Positions 1 through 6,701 of a stretch of 6,701 nt of DNA are shown in pieces. Within the stretch, counting starts at the first letter, position 1. Every line of letters starts with the position of its first letter. Where the stretch lies: positions 1 through 6,701 of the forward strand of contig JBLIKY010000126.1 of the NCBI GenBank assembly GCA_047637535.1. Reading direction: 5' to 3'. A program made the translations under genes and the position numbers. The notes below the pieces were generated by a model. That model was not told the DNA's origin and did not search any database. It was given only the letters and a program-made list of their open reading frames with translations. The stretch comes from UBA2040 sp047637535 (GTDB lineage Bacteria; Bacteroidota; Bacteroidia; Flavobacteriales_D; Crocinitomicaceae).

Positions 1-445
1 TTGTGAAACGGCCTCCTTTGTCTCGCGAACAAACGATCTCAAAATAAATTCCATTATCTGTCTTGCGTAACATGGTTTGATAGTAGGACTTCAAAACTTC
101 ATAATGAGCGTAAAAGGTATTGTTTAAGAAGGTTTCGTCTATAAGAATTCCATTTCTTTCATCCAAAAAGTAGTGTCTGCCATCCACATAAGATTCGTCC
201 CATTTTAGCAGGTAATCTTTGACGATTTCTCCATGTTTTTCACTTTTAAAAATAAATAATTGCCTCCAAACCAATGGGTCATCTGTTGCTTGAAAATCGA
301 AGGACAGAAACAAGGAATCTTTCGTTCGGTCAGGAAACTCCAAAAAAAATAAGCCTTCGTAATGACCGCACCAATCGCTAAGATTATCTCTTTGACCGTA
401 TGCTAGTGAAGACAGAATAATAAATATTAATAGTATGTTTCTCAT
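1..445 (-). CDS. Secreted protein of unknown function, 3' end off the window
   Basis: I do not recognise this protein. The frame opens with ATG at 445-443 and stays open for 148 codons to the left edge, so the C-terminus is missing. Residues 1-18 form a textbook signal peptide: Met-Arg-Asn, then a hydrophobic core (ILLIFIILSSLA), then a Y-G-Q end typical of signal peptidase I cleavage before Gln18. No cysteine follows the cleavage site, so it is not a lipoprotein. The mature part is rich in aromatic residues and alternates hydrophobic and polar residues (LFFLEF at 32-37, SLFLSFDF at 44-51, RQLFIF at 61-66), which suggests beta strands and perhaps a barrel or lipocalin-like fold; this is inference. 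Only two cysteines are visible, C26 and C139, and they could form a disulfide. It lies 63 bases after icd and beyond a terminator, so it is probably a separate transcription unit, although no clear promoter is visible. Confidence 0.8.
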   Translation of the reverse strand, partial: MRNILLIFIILSSLAYGQRDNLSDWCGHYEGLFFLEFPDRTKDSLFLSFDFQATDDPLVWRQLFIFKSEKHGEIVKDYLLKWDESYVDGRHYFLDERNGILIDETFLNNTFYAHYEVLKSYYQTMLRKTDNGIYFEIVCSRDKGGRFT

Positions 446-457
446 GTTGTAATAACG

Positions 458-487
458 AAAAAAGGTCCCGTATGTTACGAGACCTTT
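458..487 (-). terminator. Rho-independent terminator after icd
   Basis: Read on the minus strand, AAAGGTC (487-481) pairs with GACCTTT (467-461). After one mismatch, four more pairs extend the stem and leave a three-base loop at about 475-473. The distal arm runs into a T tract of six on the minus strand (463-458). The plus strand has no T run after the stem, so the orientation is minus. It starts 21 bases after the icd stop codon and 13 bases before the next ATG, so it should end the icd transcript and insulate the downstream secreted-protein gene. Confidence 0.8.
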
Positions 488-508
488 AAATGTACAAAAA
501 AGAATTTT

Positions 509-2743
509 TTATGCTTCTTGCGTTAATTCTTCTAAAACTCTATTCAATGTTACGCTTGGTCGCATAGCTTTTGCAACCAAAGCATCGTTGGCATGATAAT
601 AACCACCCAATTCCATTTTTTTGCCTTGTGCTTTGTTTAATTCCGAAACAATTGCTGTTTCATTTCCAGTTAAAGCACTCGCTATTGTAGTGAATTGATT
701 TCTTAATTCAACATCAATGTTTTGAGCCGCTAACGCTTTGGCCCAATACAAAGCTAAATAAAAGTGACTCCCTCTGTTGTCTAGTTCATTTACCTTTCTC
801 GAAGGTGACTTATCTTGATCTAAGAATTTACCAGTCGCCTCGTCTAAGGTTTGAGCTAATATTTTTGCTTTTTTGTTTCCTGTTGTTTCGGACAAATGTT
901 CGTAAGAAGCAGCAAGTGCTAAAAACTCACCTAAACTATCCCAACGTAAGTGACCTTCTTCTTCGAACTGCTGAACGTGTTTAGGGGCAGAACCTCCAGC
1001 ACCAGTTTCAAACAATCCACCACCATTCATCAAAGGAACGATGGACAACATCTTAGCAGAAGTTCCTAATTCCAAAATAGGGAAAAGGTCCGTTAAGTAA
1101 TCTCTAAGTACATTACCCGACACCGAGATTGTGTCGTTGCCTTCTTTAATTCTTGCGAGTGTAGCATGAGTTGCTTTCTCAGGAGAAAGAATACTTATGT
1201 CTAAACCTGTTGTATCGTGATCTTTTAAATAAGTGTTTACCTTTTTTATTAATTCAATGTCGTGCGCTCTTTCTTCATCCAACCAGAAAATTGCTGGCGT
1301 GTTGGATAATCTAGCTCTTGAAACGGCTAATTTTACCCAATCCTTAATCGGTGCATCTTTTACTTGACACATTCTCCAGATATCACCCTCTTCAACATCA
1401 TGAGAGATTAAAACAGTTCCGTCAGCATCCACAACGTTTACTTTTCCATCCGCTTTCATTTCGAAAGTTTTGTCGTGCGAACCGTATTCTTCAGCTTTCT
1501 GGGCCATTAAGCCAACGTTAGGAACAGTTCCCATTGTCGTTGGATCAAATGCTCCGTTTTTCTTACAAAAGTCAATTGTTGCCGAGTAAATCGAAGCATA
1601 ACTAGAATCAGGAATTACAGCCTTTGTATCTTGTTGCTGTCCTGCTTTGTTCCACATTTGTCCAGAAGTACGAATCATTGCTGGCATTGAAGCGTCAATA
1701 ATTACATCACTTGGTACGTGTAGGTTGGTAATTCCTTTATCAGAATTCACCATAGCCAAAGCGGGGTTTTTTGCTAAAACGTCCTCTATATCTTTTTCAA
1801 TTTGAGACTTTTCATCCGCAGGCAATTCGTTTAGTTTTTCGATTAAGTCACCAAATCCATTTCTGAAGTCAACACCTAATTTATCGAAAGTTGTGCTGTG
1901 TTTTTTGATTAAATCGGCGAAGAAAACATTTACAGCGTGCCCAAAAATGATTGGGTCAGATACCTTCATCATGGTTGCTTTCATGTGCAGGGAGAACAAC
2001 ACTCCTTGTTTCTTAGCGTCATTTATTTGTTCTTGTAAGAAAGTCATTAAAGCTTTTTTACTCAAAATCGTTGCATCAATGATTTCACCATCAAGTAGGG
2101 ATAGACTTTCTTTTAGTGTGTTTTTTTGTCCGTCTTCACCAACAAACTCAACATTAATTGACATTGCGGATGCAGTAGTCAAAGACTTTTCATTTGCTCT
2201 AAAATCACCCGATTGCATAGTCGAAACATGAGTTTTAGAGTCAGAAGCCCATTCCCCCATGCTATGTGGCTTTTTCTTAGCGTAATTTTTTACAGATTGA
2301 GGGGCACGACGGTCAGAATTTCCTTCACGAAGCACTGGATTTACTGCAGAACCTTTGATCTTATCGTATCGACCCTTAATGTCTTTGTCTTTATCTGTTA
2401 CTGTCTCTTCAGGATAGCTAGGTAGGGCAAATCCTTGCGATTGTAACTCTTCGATTGCTTCCTTTAATTGTGGAACAGATGCCGAAATGTTTGGCAATTT
2501 TATAATATTTGCTTCTGGCGTTTTAGCCAATTCACCCAATTCTGAAAGAGCGTCAGGCACTCTTTGATCTTCTTTCAAAAACTCTGGAAAAGCAGATAGA
2601 ATTCTTGCTGCCAAGGAAATGTCACGTGTTTCTATGTCTATTCCTGCTTTTGCAGAGAAGGCTTGAACAATAGGTAAGAAAGAGTGAGTAGCCAAAGCAG
2701 GTGCTTCGTCTGTTTTCGTATAAATGATTTTTGAAGATGCCAT
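509..2743 (-). CDS. icd: Monomeric NADP-dependent isocitrate dehydrogenase
   Basis: This enzyme oxidatively decarboxylates isocitrate to 2-oxoglutarate with NADP+ (EC 1.1.1.42), a TCA-cycle step in the cytoplasm that also supplies NADPH. At 744 residues it is the monomeric type (about 740 residues), not the roughly 400-residue dimeric type. Residue numbers match those I recall for the Azotobacter vinelandii enzyme. Substrate and metal residues are S132, N135, R139 and R145 (in NPVLREGNSDRRAP, 135-148), K255, D350, Y420, R547, D548 and D552. NADP phosphate residues are H589, R600 and R649. Domain I is built from both termini around the large domain II, as is known for the family. The start at 2743 gives the usual N-terminus (SSKIIYTKTDEAPALATHSF). 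The gene ends TAA and has its own promoter at about 2799-2829 and a terminator at 458-487, so it appears to be a single-gene unit. No frameshift or missing catalytic residue is seen. Confidence 0.97.
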   Translation of the reverse strand: MASSKIIYTKTDEAPALATHSFLPIVQAFSAKAGIDIETRDISLAARILSAFPEFLKEDQRVPDALSELGELAKTPEANIIKLPNISASVPQLKEAIEELQSQGFALPSYPEETVTDKDKDIKGRYDKIKGSAVNPVLREGNSDRRAPQSVKNYAKKKPHSMGEWASDSKTHVSTMQSGDFRANEKSLTTASAMSINVEFVGEDGQKNTLKESLSLLDGEIIDATILSKKALMTFLQEQINDAKKQGVLFSLHMKATMMKVSDPIIFGHAVNVFFADLIKKHSTTFDKLGVDFRNGFGDLIEKLNELPADEKSQIEKDIEDVLAKNPALAMVNSDKGITNLHVPSDVIIDASMPAMIRTSGQMWNKAGQQQDTKAVIPDSSYASIYSATIDFCKKNGAFDPTTMGTVPNVGLMAQKAEEYGSHDKTFEMKADGKVNVVDADGTVLISHDVEEGDIWRMCQVKDAPIKDWVKLAVSRARLSNTPAIFWLDEERAHDIELIKKVNTYLKDHDTTGLDISILSPEKATHATLARIKEGNDTISVSGNVLRDYLTDLFPILELGTSAKMLSIVPLMNGGGLFETGAGGSAPKHVQQFEEEGHLRWDSLGEFLALAASYEHLSETTGNKKAKILAQTLDEATGKFLDQDKSPSRKVNELDNRGSHFYLALYWAKALAAQNIDVELRNQFTTIASALTGNETAIVSELNKAQGKKMELGGYYHANDALVAKAMRPSVTLNRVLEELTQEA

Positions 2744-2798
2744 AAATCTGTTTTATTTTCTTTTAAAAGGACTGTTTGTTAGTCTGTTCAATGAGCTG

Positions 2799-2829
2799 CG
2801 AAGATAAGGAAACTCCAAGAAAGAATCAA
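2799..2829 (-). promoter_or_regulatory. Bacteroidota-type promoter for icd
   Basis: On the minus strand TTG (2829-2827) is followed by exactly 20 bases and then TATCTTCG (2806-2799). This matches the Bacteroidota consensus of a -33 TTG and a -7 TAnnTTTG in 7 of 8 positions of the -7 box. Transcription would start about 5-10 bases further on, giving an icd leader of roughly 45-50 bases. The leader ends in an A-rich stretch (AAAAGAAAATAAAACAG) just before the ATG with no Shine-Dalgarno motif, which is also typical of this phylum. The promoter lies wholly in the gap between rdgB and icd. The call is by motif and spacing only. Confidence 0.7.
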
Positions 2830-2845
2830 TACAAATGATTGTGAG

Positions 2846-3427
2846 TTACTTCAACTTATCGTTAATAAAATCTACCATTTTTTTAACTGCGCGTCCCCTG
2901 TGACTTATCAGGTTTTTTTCTTCCATGGTCATCTGGGCAAAACTGAGTTTTGACTCATTAGGTTGGAAGATAGGGTCGTAGCCGAATCCATCTTTACCTG
3001 TTCTTTCAGTAAGAATTTGTCCTTCAACTATTCCTTCAAATTCGTAAAATTCGCCATCCCAATACAAGGAAATCATGGTTTTGAATTGAGCATTTCTTTG
3101 CGTCTTGCCTTCCATGTTTTTCAATACCAAGTCCATGTTGCCTTCACTGCTTTTTTGAAGTCCTGCATATCTGGCTGAGTAAACTCCTGGTTCGCCATTC
3201 AATGCTTCAATCTCTAATCCTGTATCGTCTGCAAAGCAATTCATCTTGAACCTTTCGGCAATGTAGCTCGATTTAATTTTCGCGTTTTCAGATAAGGTTG
3301 AACCAGTTTCTGGAATTTCTTCAGTCAAATTGAGGTCATTCAATGTCATCAATTGGATAGTATCCTTTAATTGATTTGATATTTCTTTTGCCTTGTTAAG
3401 GTTGTGGGTTGCGAATATTAGTTTCAT
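2846..3427 (-). CDS. rdgB: RdgB/HAM1 family non-canonical purine NTP pyrophosphatase
   Basis: Hydrolyses dITP, ITP and XTP to the monophosphate and pyrophosphate (EC 3.6.1.66), keeping deaminated purines out of DNA and RNA. It is a cytoplasmic enzyme, usually dimeric. The 193-residue length is normal for the family. Visible hallmarks, in order: the N-terminal nucleotide-binding FATHNLNK (5-12); SENAKIKS (46-53); the catalytic FADDTGLEIEAL (65-76), with D68 as the probable general base; GEPGVYSARYAG (78-89); the base-recognition GKDGFGYDPIF (144-154); and the C-terminal SHRGRAVKKM (175-184). The ATG at 3427 shares its A with the TAA of the upstream glycosyltransferase (TAATG), so translation is probably coupled and the gene is likely the last of the operon. 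No convincing terminator follows it, and the gap to icd holds the icd promoter. Confidence 0.96.
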   Translation of the reverse strand: MKLIFATHNLNKAKEISNQLKDTIQLMTLNDLNLTEEIPETGSTLSENAKIKSSYIAERFKMNCFADDTGLEIEALNGEPGVYSARYAGLQKSSEGNMDLVLKNMEGKTQRNAQFKTMISLYWDGEFYEFEGIVEGQILTERTGKDGFGYDPIFQPNESKLSFAQMTMEEKNLISHRGRAVKKMVDFINDKLK

Positions 3428-4491
3428 TATTTAAACAGTTGAATAAATTGTTCTGTCCGAGTTTGGGCGCTGTAACTTGCTTCAATGGTAAGTTTTCCCG
3501 CCTTGCCAAGTTGAATTCGTTTTTGTTTGTCCTCAATCAATCGGGATAATTCTGTAATCCATTCGGAATCCGAATTGGCTAGTATCCCGTTTTCATTGTT
3601 TTGAACGATTGTGGTATTCACTCCAATGGGTGACAAAACCGTCGGGATTTCGCAGGCCATGTATTGCAGGGCTTTAAAACCACATTTTCCAGCGGACCAA
3701 ATATCTTCTTTTAAAGGCATTACACCAATATTTATTTTGGCTAAATCTTCAATTTCACTTTCTTTGTTCCAAGGAATATAATCAAGATAACCTCTGGAGA
3801 TCTCTGGAGCCTTATTGGTTATTACCCTGAAAACAAAATTGTGAGTTTTTATTAGTTCATCTAAAACTGGAAAGAAATCATCCAGATAATGCATGGTCGT
3901 GTGTGTACCTGTCCAGCCAATAATTACTGGGTCTTGATCTTGATTAGTTTGTTGATTGTGTTGATTTTCCAAATCAATAGTCGTCGGAAAAACTTCGACT
4001 TGAGAATTTTGTTGCTTGGCAAAATCGGCTAAAAAGTGATTTCCAGCGCAAATTTTATGTGACCAGCGCATGATGGGTTTCACCTTCCAATAAGCTTTCA
4101 ATCGCTGAAAGTTTGCATTCGTTTCGCTGTAATTAGGCAACCAAATGGCATCGTCAAAATCGTAGATGATTTTCTTTCTTAAGACCTTGGCAATAATCCA
4201 TTCAAATACAGGCGGACCGATGTGCGAAGCTTCACGGTGTATAAAAACCCAATCCGATTTGGCGATTTTTGGAAGAATTTTAAATCTTCTCCAAAAACAA
4301 GCAATGATTTTTTTGATTTTAAAGATTGTTCGGCCAGAATCATATAAACTCGTCCAAGTTTCATGATCAATAAAGGCATGTAAATTGACTTGATATTGCT
4401 TTTTTAAAGCAGGCAAGTATTGTTCAAACCGAAACCGTTGAGAAGGAGCGGAGTCTAGGGGATAAGGAAAAAGGAAGATTATTTTTTCCAT
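3427..4491 (-). CDS. Glycosyltransferase, GT-B fold, family 4-like
   Basis: A 354-residue protein with the layout of a GT4-like sugar transferase, probably adding one sugar from an activated donor to a lipid-linked glycan at the inner face of the cytoplasmic membrane. The N-terminal acceptor domain has FPYPLDSAPSQRFRFEQYLPAL (8-29) and the subfamily motif YDFDDAIWLPN (110-120). The C-terminal donor domain starts at about 189 with IIGWTGTHTTMHYL (190-203) and carries GKCGFKALQYMACEIPTVLS (268-287), then PIGVN and NGILA. The usual EX7E pair is not kept: the equivalent positions read G268 and Q276. I believe this is normal for this GKC..LQYMA subfamily, but I could not check. A Q/N-rich stretch (about 175-187) sits between the two domains. 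There is no signal peptide or transmembrane helix. The start overlaps the preceding glycosyltransferase by 13 bases and the stop overlaps rdgB by one. Donor, acceptor and linkage cannot be read from the sequence. Confidence 0.88.
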   Translation of the reverse strand: MEKIIFLFPYPLDSAPSQRFRFEQYLPALKKQYQVNLHAFIDHETWTSLYDSGRTIFKIKKIIACFWRRFKILPKIAKSDWVFIHREASHIGPPVFEWIIAKVLRKKIIYDFDDAIWLPNYSETNANFQRLKAYWKVKPIMRWSHKICAGNHFLADFAKQQNSQVEVFPTTIDLENQHNQQTNQDQDPVIIGWTGTHTTMHYLDDFFPVLDELIKTHNFVFRVITNKAPEISRGYLDYIPWNKESEIEDLAKINIGVMPLKEDIWSAGKCGFKALQYMACEIPTVLSPIGVNTTIVQNNENGILANSDSEWITELSRLIEDKQKRIQLGKAGKLTIEASYSAQTRTEQFIQLFK

Positions 4492-5693
4492 AATTCAAGA
4501 TAGGTATTATAGTATGAATCAACACCTCCAGTCAATGAGAAATATTCTTCAGCTCCTTTTCTTATTTCTGATTTGTCCCATTTTTTTAATTTAAAAATGG
4601 CTTTTGTGTACCCCTCAAACGAGAGGGCATCGACAAGAATTCCGGAATCATATTCAGTAACCAACTTATCGGAATCACCAACACCGGCATTGCAAATTAT
4701 TGGAACCCCCATTGCCATTGCTTCACCTTGTTTGACAGGTGACGAAGCCATTTTAGAATAGGCGGGTTTGATAAAACAGAGTAAGAAGTCCATTAGTTTT
4801 AAATAGCTGGGCACCTCAGCGTAAGTCGCTTTAACGATCAGGATTTTGTCCAATTGAATGCCTTTTGATACTGCGGCTTTGGTAATGATTTTTGGATCTT
4901 CTTTCGTCACGAATAAGAAGGTTGAATTTTCTTCTGCTTTAAGATAAACTAGAAAGTAATCTAGCATTTCATCCAGCAAATACCAAGTGCCAATCGAACC
5001 TAAATAGCCAACGACCTTGTTTTTAGTTGGTAGGGTGAGAAAAGGCTTTTCTTTTTCTAATCTTTCACTAGAAAAATGATCTAAATCAGCACAACAAGGA
5101 ATAACGCTGATTTTAGATTCTTCTAACTTGAATTTATTGATGATTTCGCTTTTCGCCTTGTGGGTCAAAGAAATAATATGATCGGATTTTTTTAGTAAGA
5201 CGATTTCCTTTTTCTTAAACCAAGAATAAATGAACTTATAAAGCGGATTTTTCAAATTCCAAATCCCTCCATCTACTCTTTCATCGGCCCAGAAACCGCG
5301 CATGTCGAATAAGAATTTCGAACCAAAATTCTTCTTACAACCCAAAGCAACTAATCCTGGGATATAACTTCGGGCGTGAACGATGCAGTTTGGAGTCACG
5401 GAAAGAATTCTTTGTGCCTCCTTTTTCATCTTTTTTATGTCTAAAAAAGTACTGATGATTGGAGGATTCTTTAAATAGGTCTGAGGCAACCAATTGATAT
5501 TGTTTTCTTCACAAAGCGAATCGATTTCTTTGGATAATTCGTCCCATCTATCTGATTTTTCAAAACTTATCAAATCGATTTTACAACCACGTTTTGATAA
5601 ATTAATGAGATAGGGGAGTACCTGCGATTGACCCAGTGGGTCGGTCATGCCGTCATAGGATAAATAAAGGATATGTTGGTGATTTACATCCAT
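4479..5693 (-). CDS. Glycosyltransferase, GT4 family
   Basis: A 404-residue GT-B fold sugar transferase, likely acting in polysaccharide assembly at the cytoplasmic membrane. N-terminal domain: ILYLSYDGMTDPLGQSQVLP (8-27), the family's opening motif; HARSYIPG (106-113); and DMRGFWADERVDGG (130-143). The linker region has VIPCCADLDHF (198-208). The C-terminal domain has VGYLGSIGTWYLLDEML (228-244) and SSPVKQGEAMAMGVPIICN (317-335), where E324 matches the second Glu of the GT4 EX7E motif and the first is not kept. The frame is open to an upstream ATG at 5729 and another at 5717. I chose 5693 because MDVNHQHILYLSYDG puts the first beta strand at the usual distance from the start. It also overlaps the synthetase gene by only 10 bases rather than 46. 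The stop overlaps the next glycosyltransferase by 13 bases. Sugar specificity is unknown. Confidence 0.9.
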   Translation of the reverse strand: MDVNHQHILYLSYDGMTDPLGQSQVLPYLINLSKRGCKIDLISFEKSDRWDELSKEIDSLCEENNINWLPQTYLKNPPIISTFLDIKKMKKEAQRILSVTPNCIVHARSYIPGLVALGCKKNFGSKFLFDMRGFWADERVDGGIWNLKNPLYKFIYSWFKKKEIVLLKKSDHIISLTHKAKSEIINKFKLEESKISVIPCCADLDHFSSERLEKEKPFLTLPTKNKVVGYLGSIGTWYLLDEMLDYFLVYLKAEENSTFLFVTKEDPKIITKAAVSKGIQLDKILIVKATYAEVPSYLKLMDFLLCFIKPAYSKMASSPVKQGEAMAMGVPIICNAGVGDSDKLVTEYDSGILVDALSFEGYTKAIFKLKKWDKSEIRKGAEEYFSLTGGVDSYYNTYLELWKK

Positions 5694-6701
5694 TCTTCGT
5701 ACCACATTTGAAAACATAAAAAATACCAAATTTTCACATCCAATTCTTTCTTCCCTCCATAAAAGGAATTCTTAAGTTTTTCAATTTCTTCCACCTTAAA
5801 AAGTCCTTGTTTTTCAATTTTAGAAGCCGATAAGTAATCTTCCACCATTGGCTTTAGTTCGTTTTGCAACCAAGATGCAATTGGAATAGCAAAACCCATT
5901 TTCGGTCTTTCCAGAGTCTCTTTTGGCACGTATTGGTGTACAATTTCTTTAAGAATATGCTTCTTAACCCCTTTGTGGTATTTATAATTATCCGGTAATC
6001 TTGCGGCCCATTCAATGATATTGTGATCCACAAACGGATCTCTCCCTTCGAGGCCGACAGACATAGTTGCTCGGTCGACTTTTTGAAGAATATCATCAAC
6101 CATATAAGTTTGATAATCGATGGCCATCATGTAAGCCAAATCACTTTGTGATTCTTTATAAAAAGTGGAATCTGAATAAACTTGGTCTATAGGTGTCAAG
6201 TCTGGCTTCTTAAAAAAAGTAGAAACCTGACGTAAAGAATATTGCTGATTTAAACTGGCCATCATTTGATCAACCGATGAGTTTTTGAGTAAATTCTTTA
6301 ATTTCTCGTATCGATTGTGAAAGTTATAGCCATCCTTTAAAAACGGGATTTTATCCGATGGGATTTTATCCATTACGTTGGCGATGGTCGAACGAATAGG
6401 CCTTGGGATTTTATTTAATTTTTGGCCGTGTTTCATTAAGAAATCATAACGATTGTAGCCGGCAAAAACTTCGTCTCCTCCGTCAGCACTCAATGCAACA
6501 GAAACGTGTTTTCGTGCCAGTTGACTTACCATAATTGTTGGAATTGCTGAAGAATCTCCAAAAGGTTCGTCATAATAATACGGCAACTTTTGAATTAAAT
6601 CTTTGGCCTCAGCGAGCGAACAACTCATCTCCGTATGGTCAGTACCTAAAATTTCTGCAGTTTGCCTCGCAAAAGGGGCTTCATTTAATGTTTCATCATC
6701 T
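5684..6701 (-). CDS. asnB: Asparagine synthetase (glutamine-hydrolysing)-like protein, C-terminal part
   Basis: The last 338 residues of a class II asparagine synthetase family protein. The frame is open to the right edge, so the first ATG seen (6628) is internal; the upstream codons read EAPFARQTAEILGTDHTE, which is normal family sequence. Visible synthetase-domain motifs, numbered from the edge: YDEPFGDSSAIPT (43-55); LSADGGDEVFAGYNRY (70-85); VDDILQKVDRATMSVGLEGRDPFVDH (201-226); and RPKMGFAIPIASWL (265-278). The glutamine amidotransferase domain (Cys1) and the SGGxDSS pyrophosphate loop lie off the window. AsnB makes asparagine from aspartate, ATP and glutamine (EC 6.3.5.4). Homologues in polysaccharide clusters are often thought to amidate sugar carboxylates instead. 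The two glycosyltransferases directly downstream, the first overlapping by 10 bases, favour that role, but this is inference. The SADGGDE form, where classical AsnB has SGDGGDE, is noted. Confidence 0.92.
   Translation of the reverse strand, partial: DDETLNEAPFARQTAEILGTDHTEMSCSLAEAKDLIQKLPYYYDEPFGDSSAIPTIMVSQLARKHVSVALSADGGDEVFAGYNRYDFLMKHGQKLNKIPRPIRSTIANVMDKIPSDKIPFLKDGYNFHNRYEKLKNLLKNSSVDQMMASLNQQYSLRQVSTFFKKPDLTPIDQVYSDSTFYKESQSDLAYMMAIDYQTYMVDDILQKVDRATMSVGLEGRDPFVDHNIIEWAARLPDNYKYHKGVKKHILKEIVHQYVPKETLERPKMGFAIPIASWLQNELKPMVEDYLSASKIEKQGLFKVEEIEKLKNSFYGGKKELDVKIWYFLCFQMWYEEWM

Noticed and set aside
480..505. TACATTTA on the minus strand as a -7 box for the secreted-protein gene
   Set aside because: It matches most of TAnnTTTG but has no TTG at the right upstream distance, and it overlaps the icd terminator stem. 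It is too weak to call.
1893..2425. Open frames on the plus strand inside icd (1893-2231 and 2213-2425)
   Set aside because: They are antisense to a highly conserved gene, and their translations have no recognisable domain. They are frame shadows.
2824..2840. Inverted repeat AATCA...TGATT after rdgB as a terminator
   Set aside because: It has only five AT-rich pairs, lacks a clean T tract and overlaps the -33 element of the icd promoter. Such a match is expected by chance.
2963..4761. Short open frames within rdgB and the glycosyltransferases: plus strand 2963-3178, 4166-4366, 4573-4761; minus strand 4179-4379
   Set aside because: All lie inside genes with strong family motifs in the other frame and show no domain or start signal of their own.
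5694..5729. Longer start (ATG at 5729 or 5717) for the first glycosyltransferase
   Set aside because: It would add 12 or 8 residues before the normal family N-terminus and enlarge the overlap with the synthetase gene to 46 or 34 bases. The start at 5693 fits better.
5854..6099. Minus-strand 81-codon open frame inside the synthetase gene
   Set aside because: It overlaps conserved synthetase motifs in another frame and its translation resembles nothing. It is a shadow.
5684..6628. A complete 314-residue gene starting at the ATG at 6628
   Set aside because: The frame is open to the window edge, and the 24 codons before this Met are typical asparagine synthetase sequence, so the gene is partial rather than short.

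Overview
The window looks like a chromosomal segment of a Bacteroidota bacterium, most likely of the Flavobacteriia or a neighbouring class. This is inferred from three things. The base composition is AT-rich with no Shine-Dalgarno-like leaders. The one clear promoter fits the Bacteroidota -33 TTG / -7 TAnnTTTG type. The gene families (monomeric isocitrate dehydrogenase, AsnB-like synthetase with two family-4 glycosyltransferases) are common there. No species can be named from the sequence alone. Every gene is on the minus strand, so the biological order runs from the right end of the window to the left.

Right part (6701 down to 2846): four tightly packed genes that look like the distal end of a surface-polysaccharide operon. 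They are the C-terminal 338 residues of a glutamine-dependent asparagine synthetase-like amidotransferase (N-terminus off the window), two GT-B fold glycosyltransferases, and an RdgB/HAM1 nucleotide-cleansing pyrophosphatase. Consecutive genes overlap by 10, 13 and 1 bases, which implies one transcript and translational coupling. The synthetase and the glycosyltransferases plausibly build, and possibly amidate, an exported glycan. RdgB is a housekeeping enzyme that appears to ride on the same transcript.

Middle (2845 to 509): a 102-base intergenic gap carries a good Bacteroidota-type promoter. It drives a complete 744-residue monomeric NADP-dependent isocitrate dehydrogenase, in which all the published active-site and NADP-binding residues I could recall are present at matching positions. 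A rho-independent terminator follows the gene at about 458-487.

Left end (445 to 1): an open frame with a clear signal peptide runs off the window. It encodes a secreted protein of at least 148 residues that I do not recognise.

No RNA genes, mobile elements, CRISPR arrays or large repeats were seen, and no stretch over 300 bases lacks a gene. I do not see a convincing novel system. The most open questions are the unknown secreted protein and the glycan operon extending to the right.
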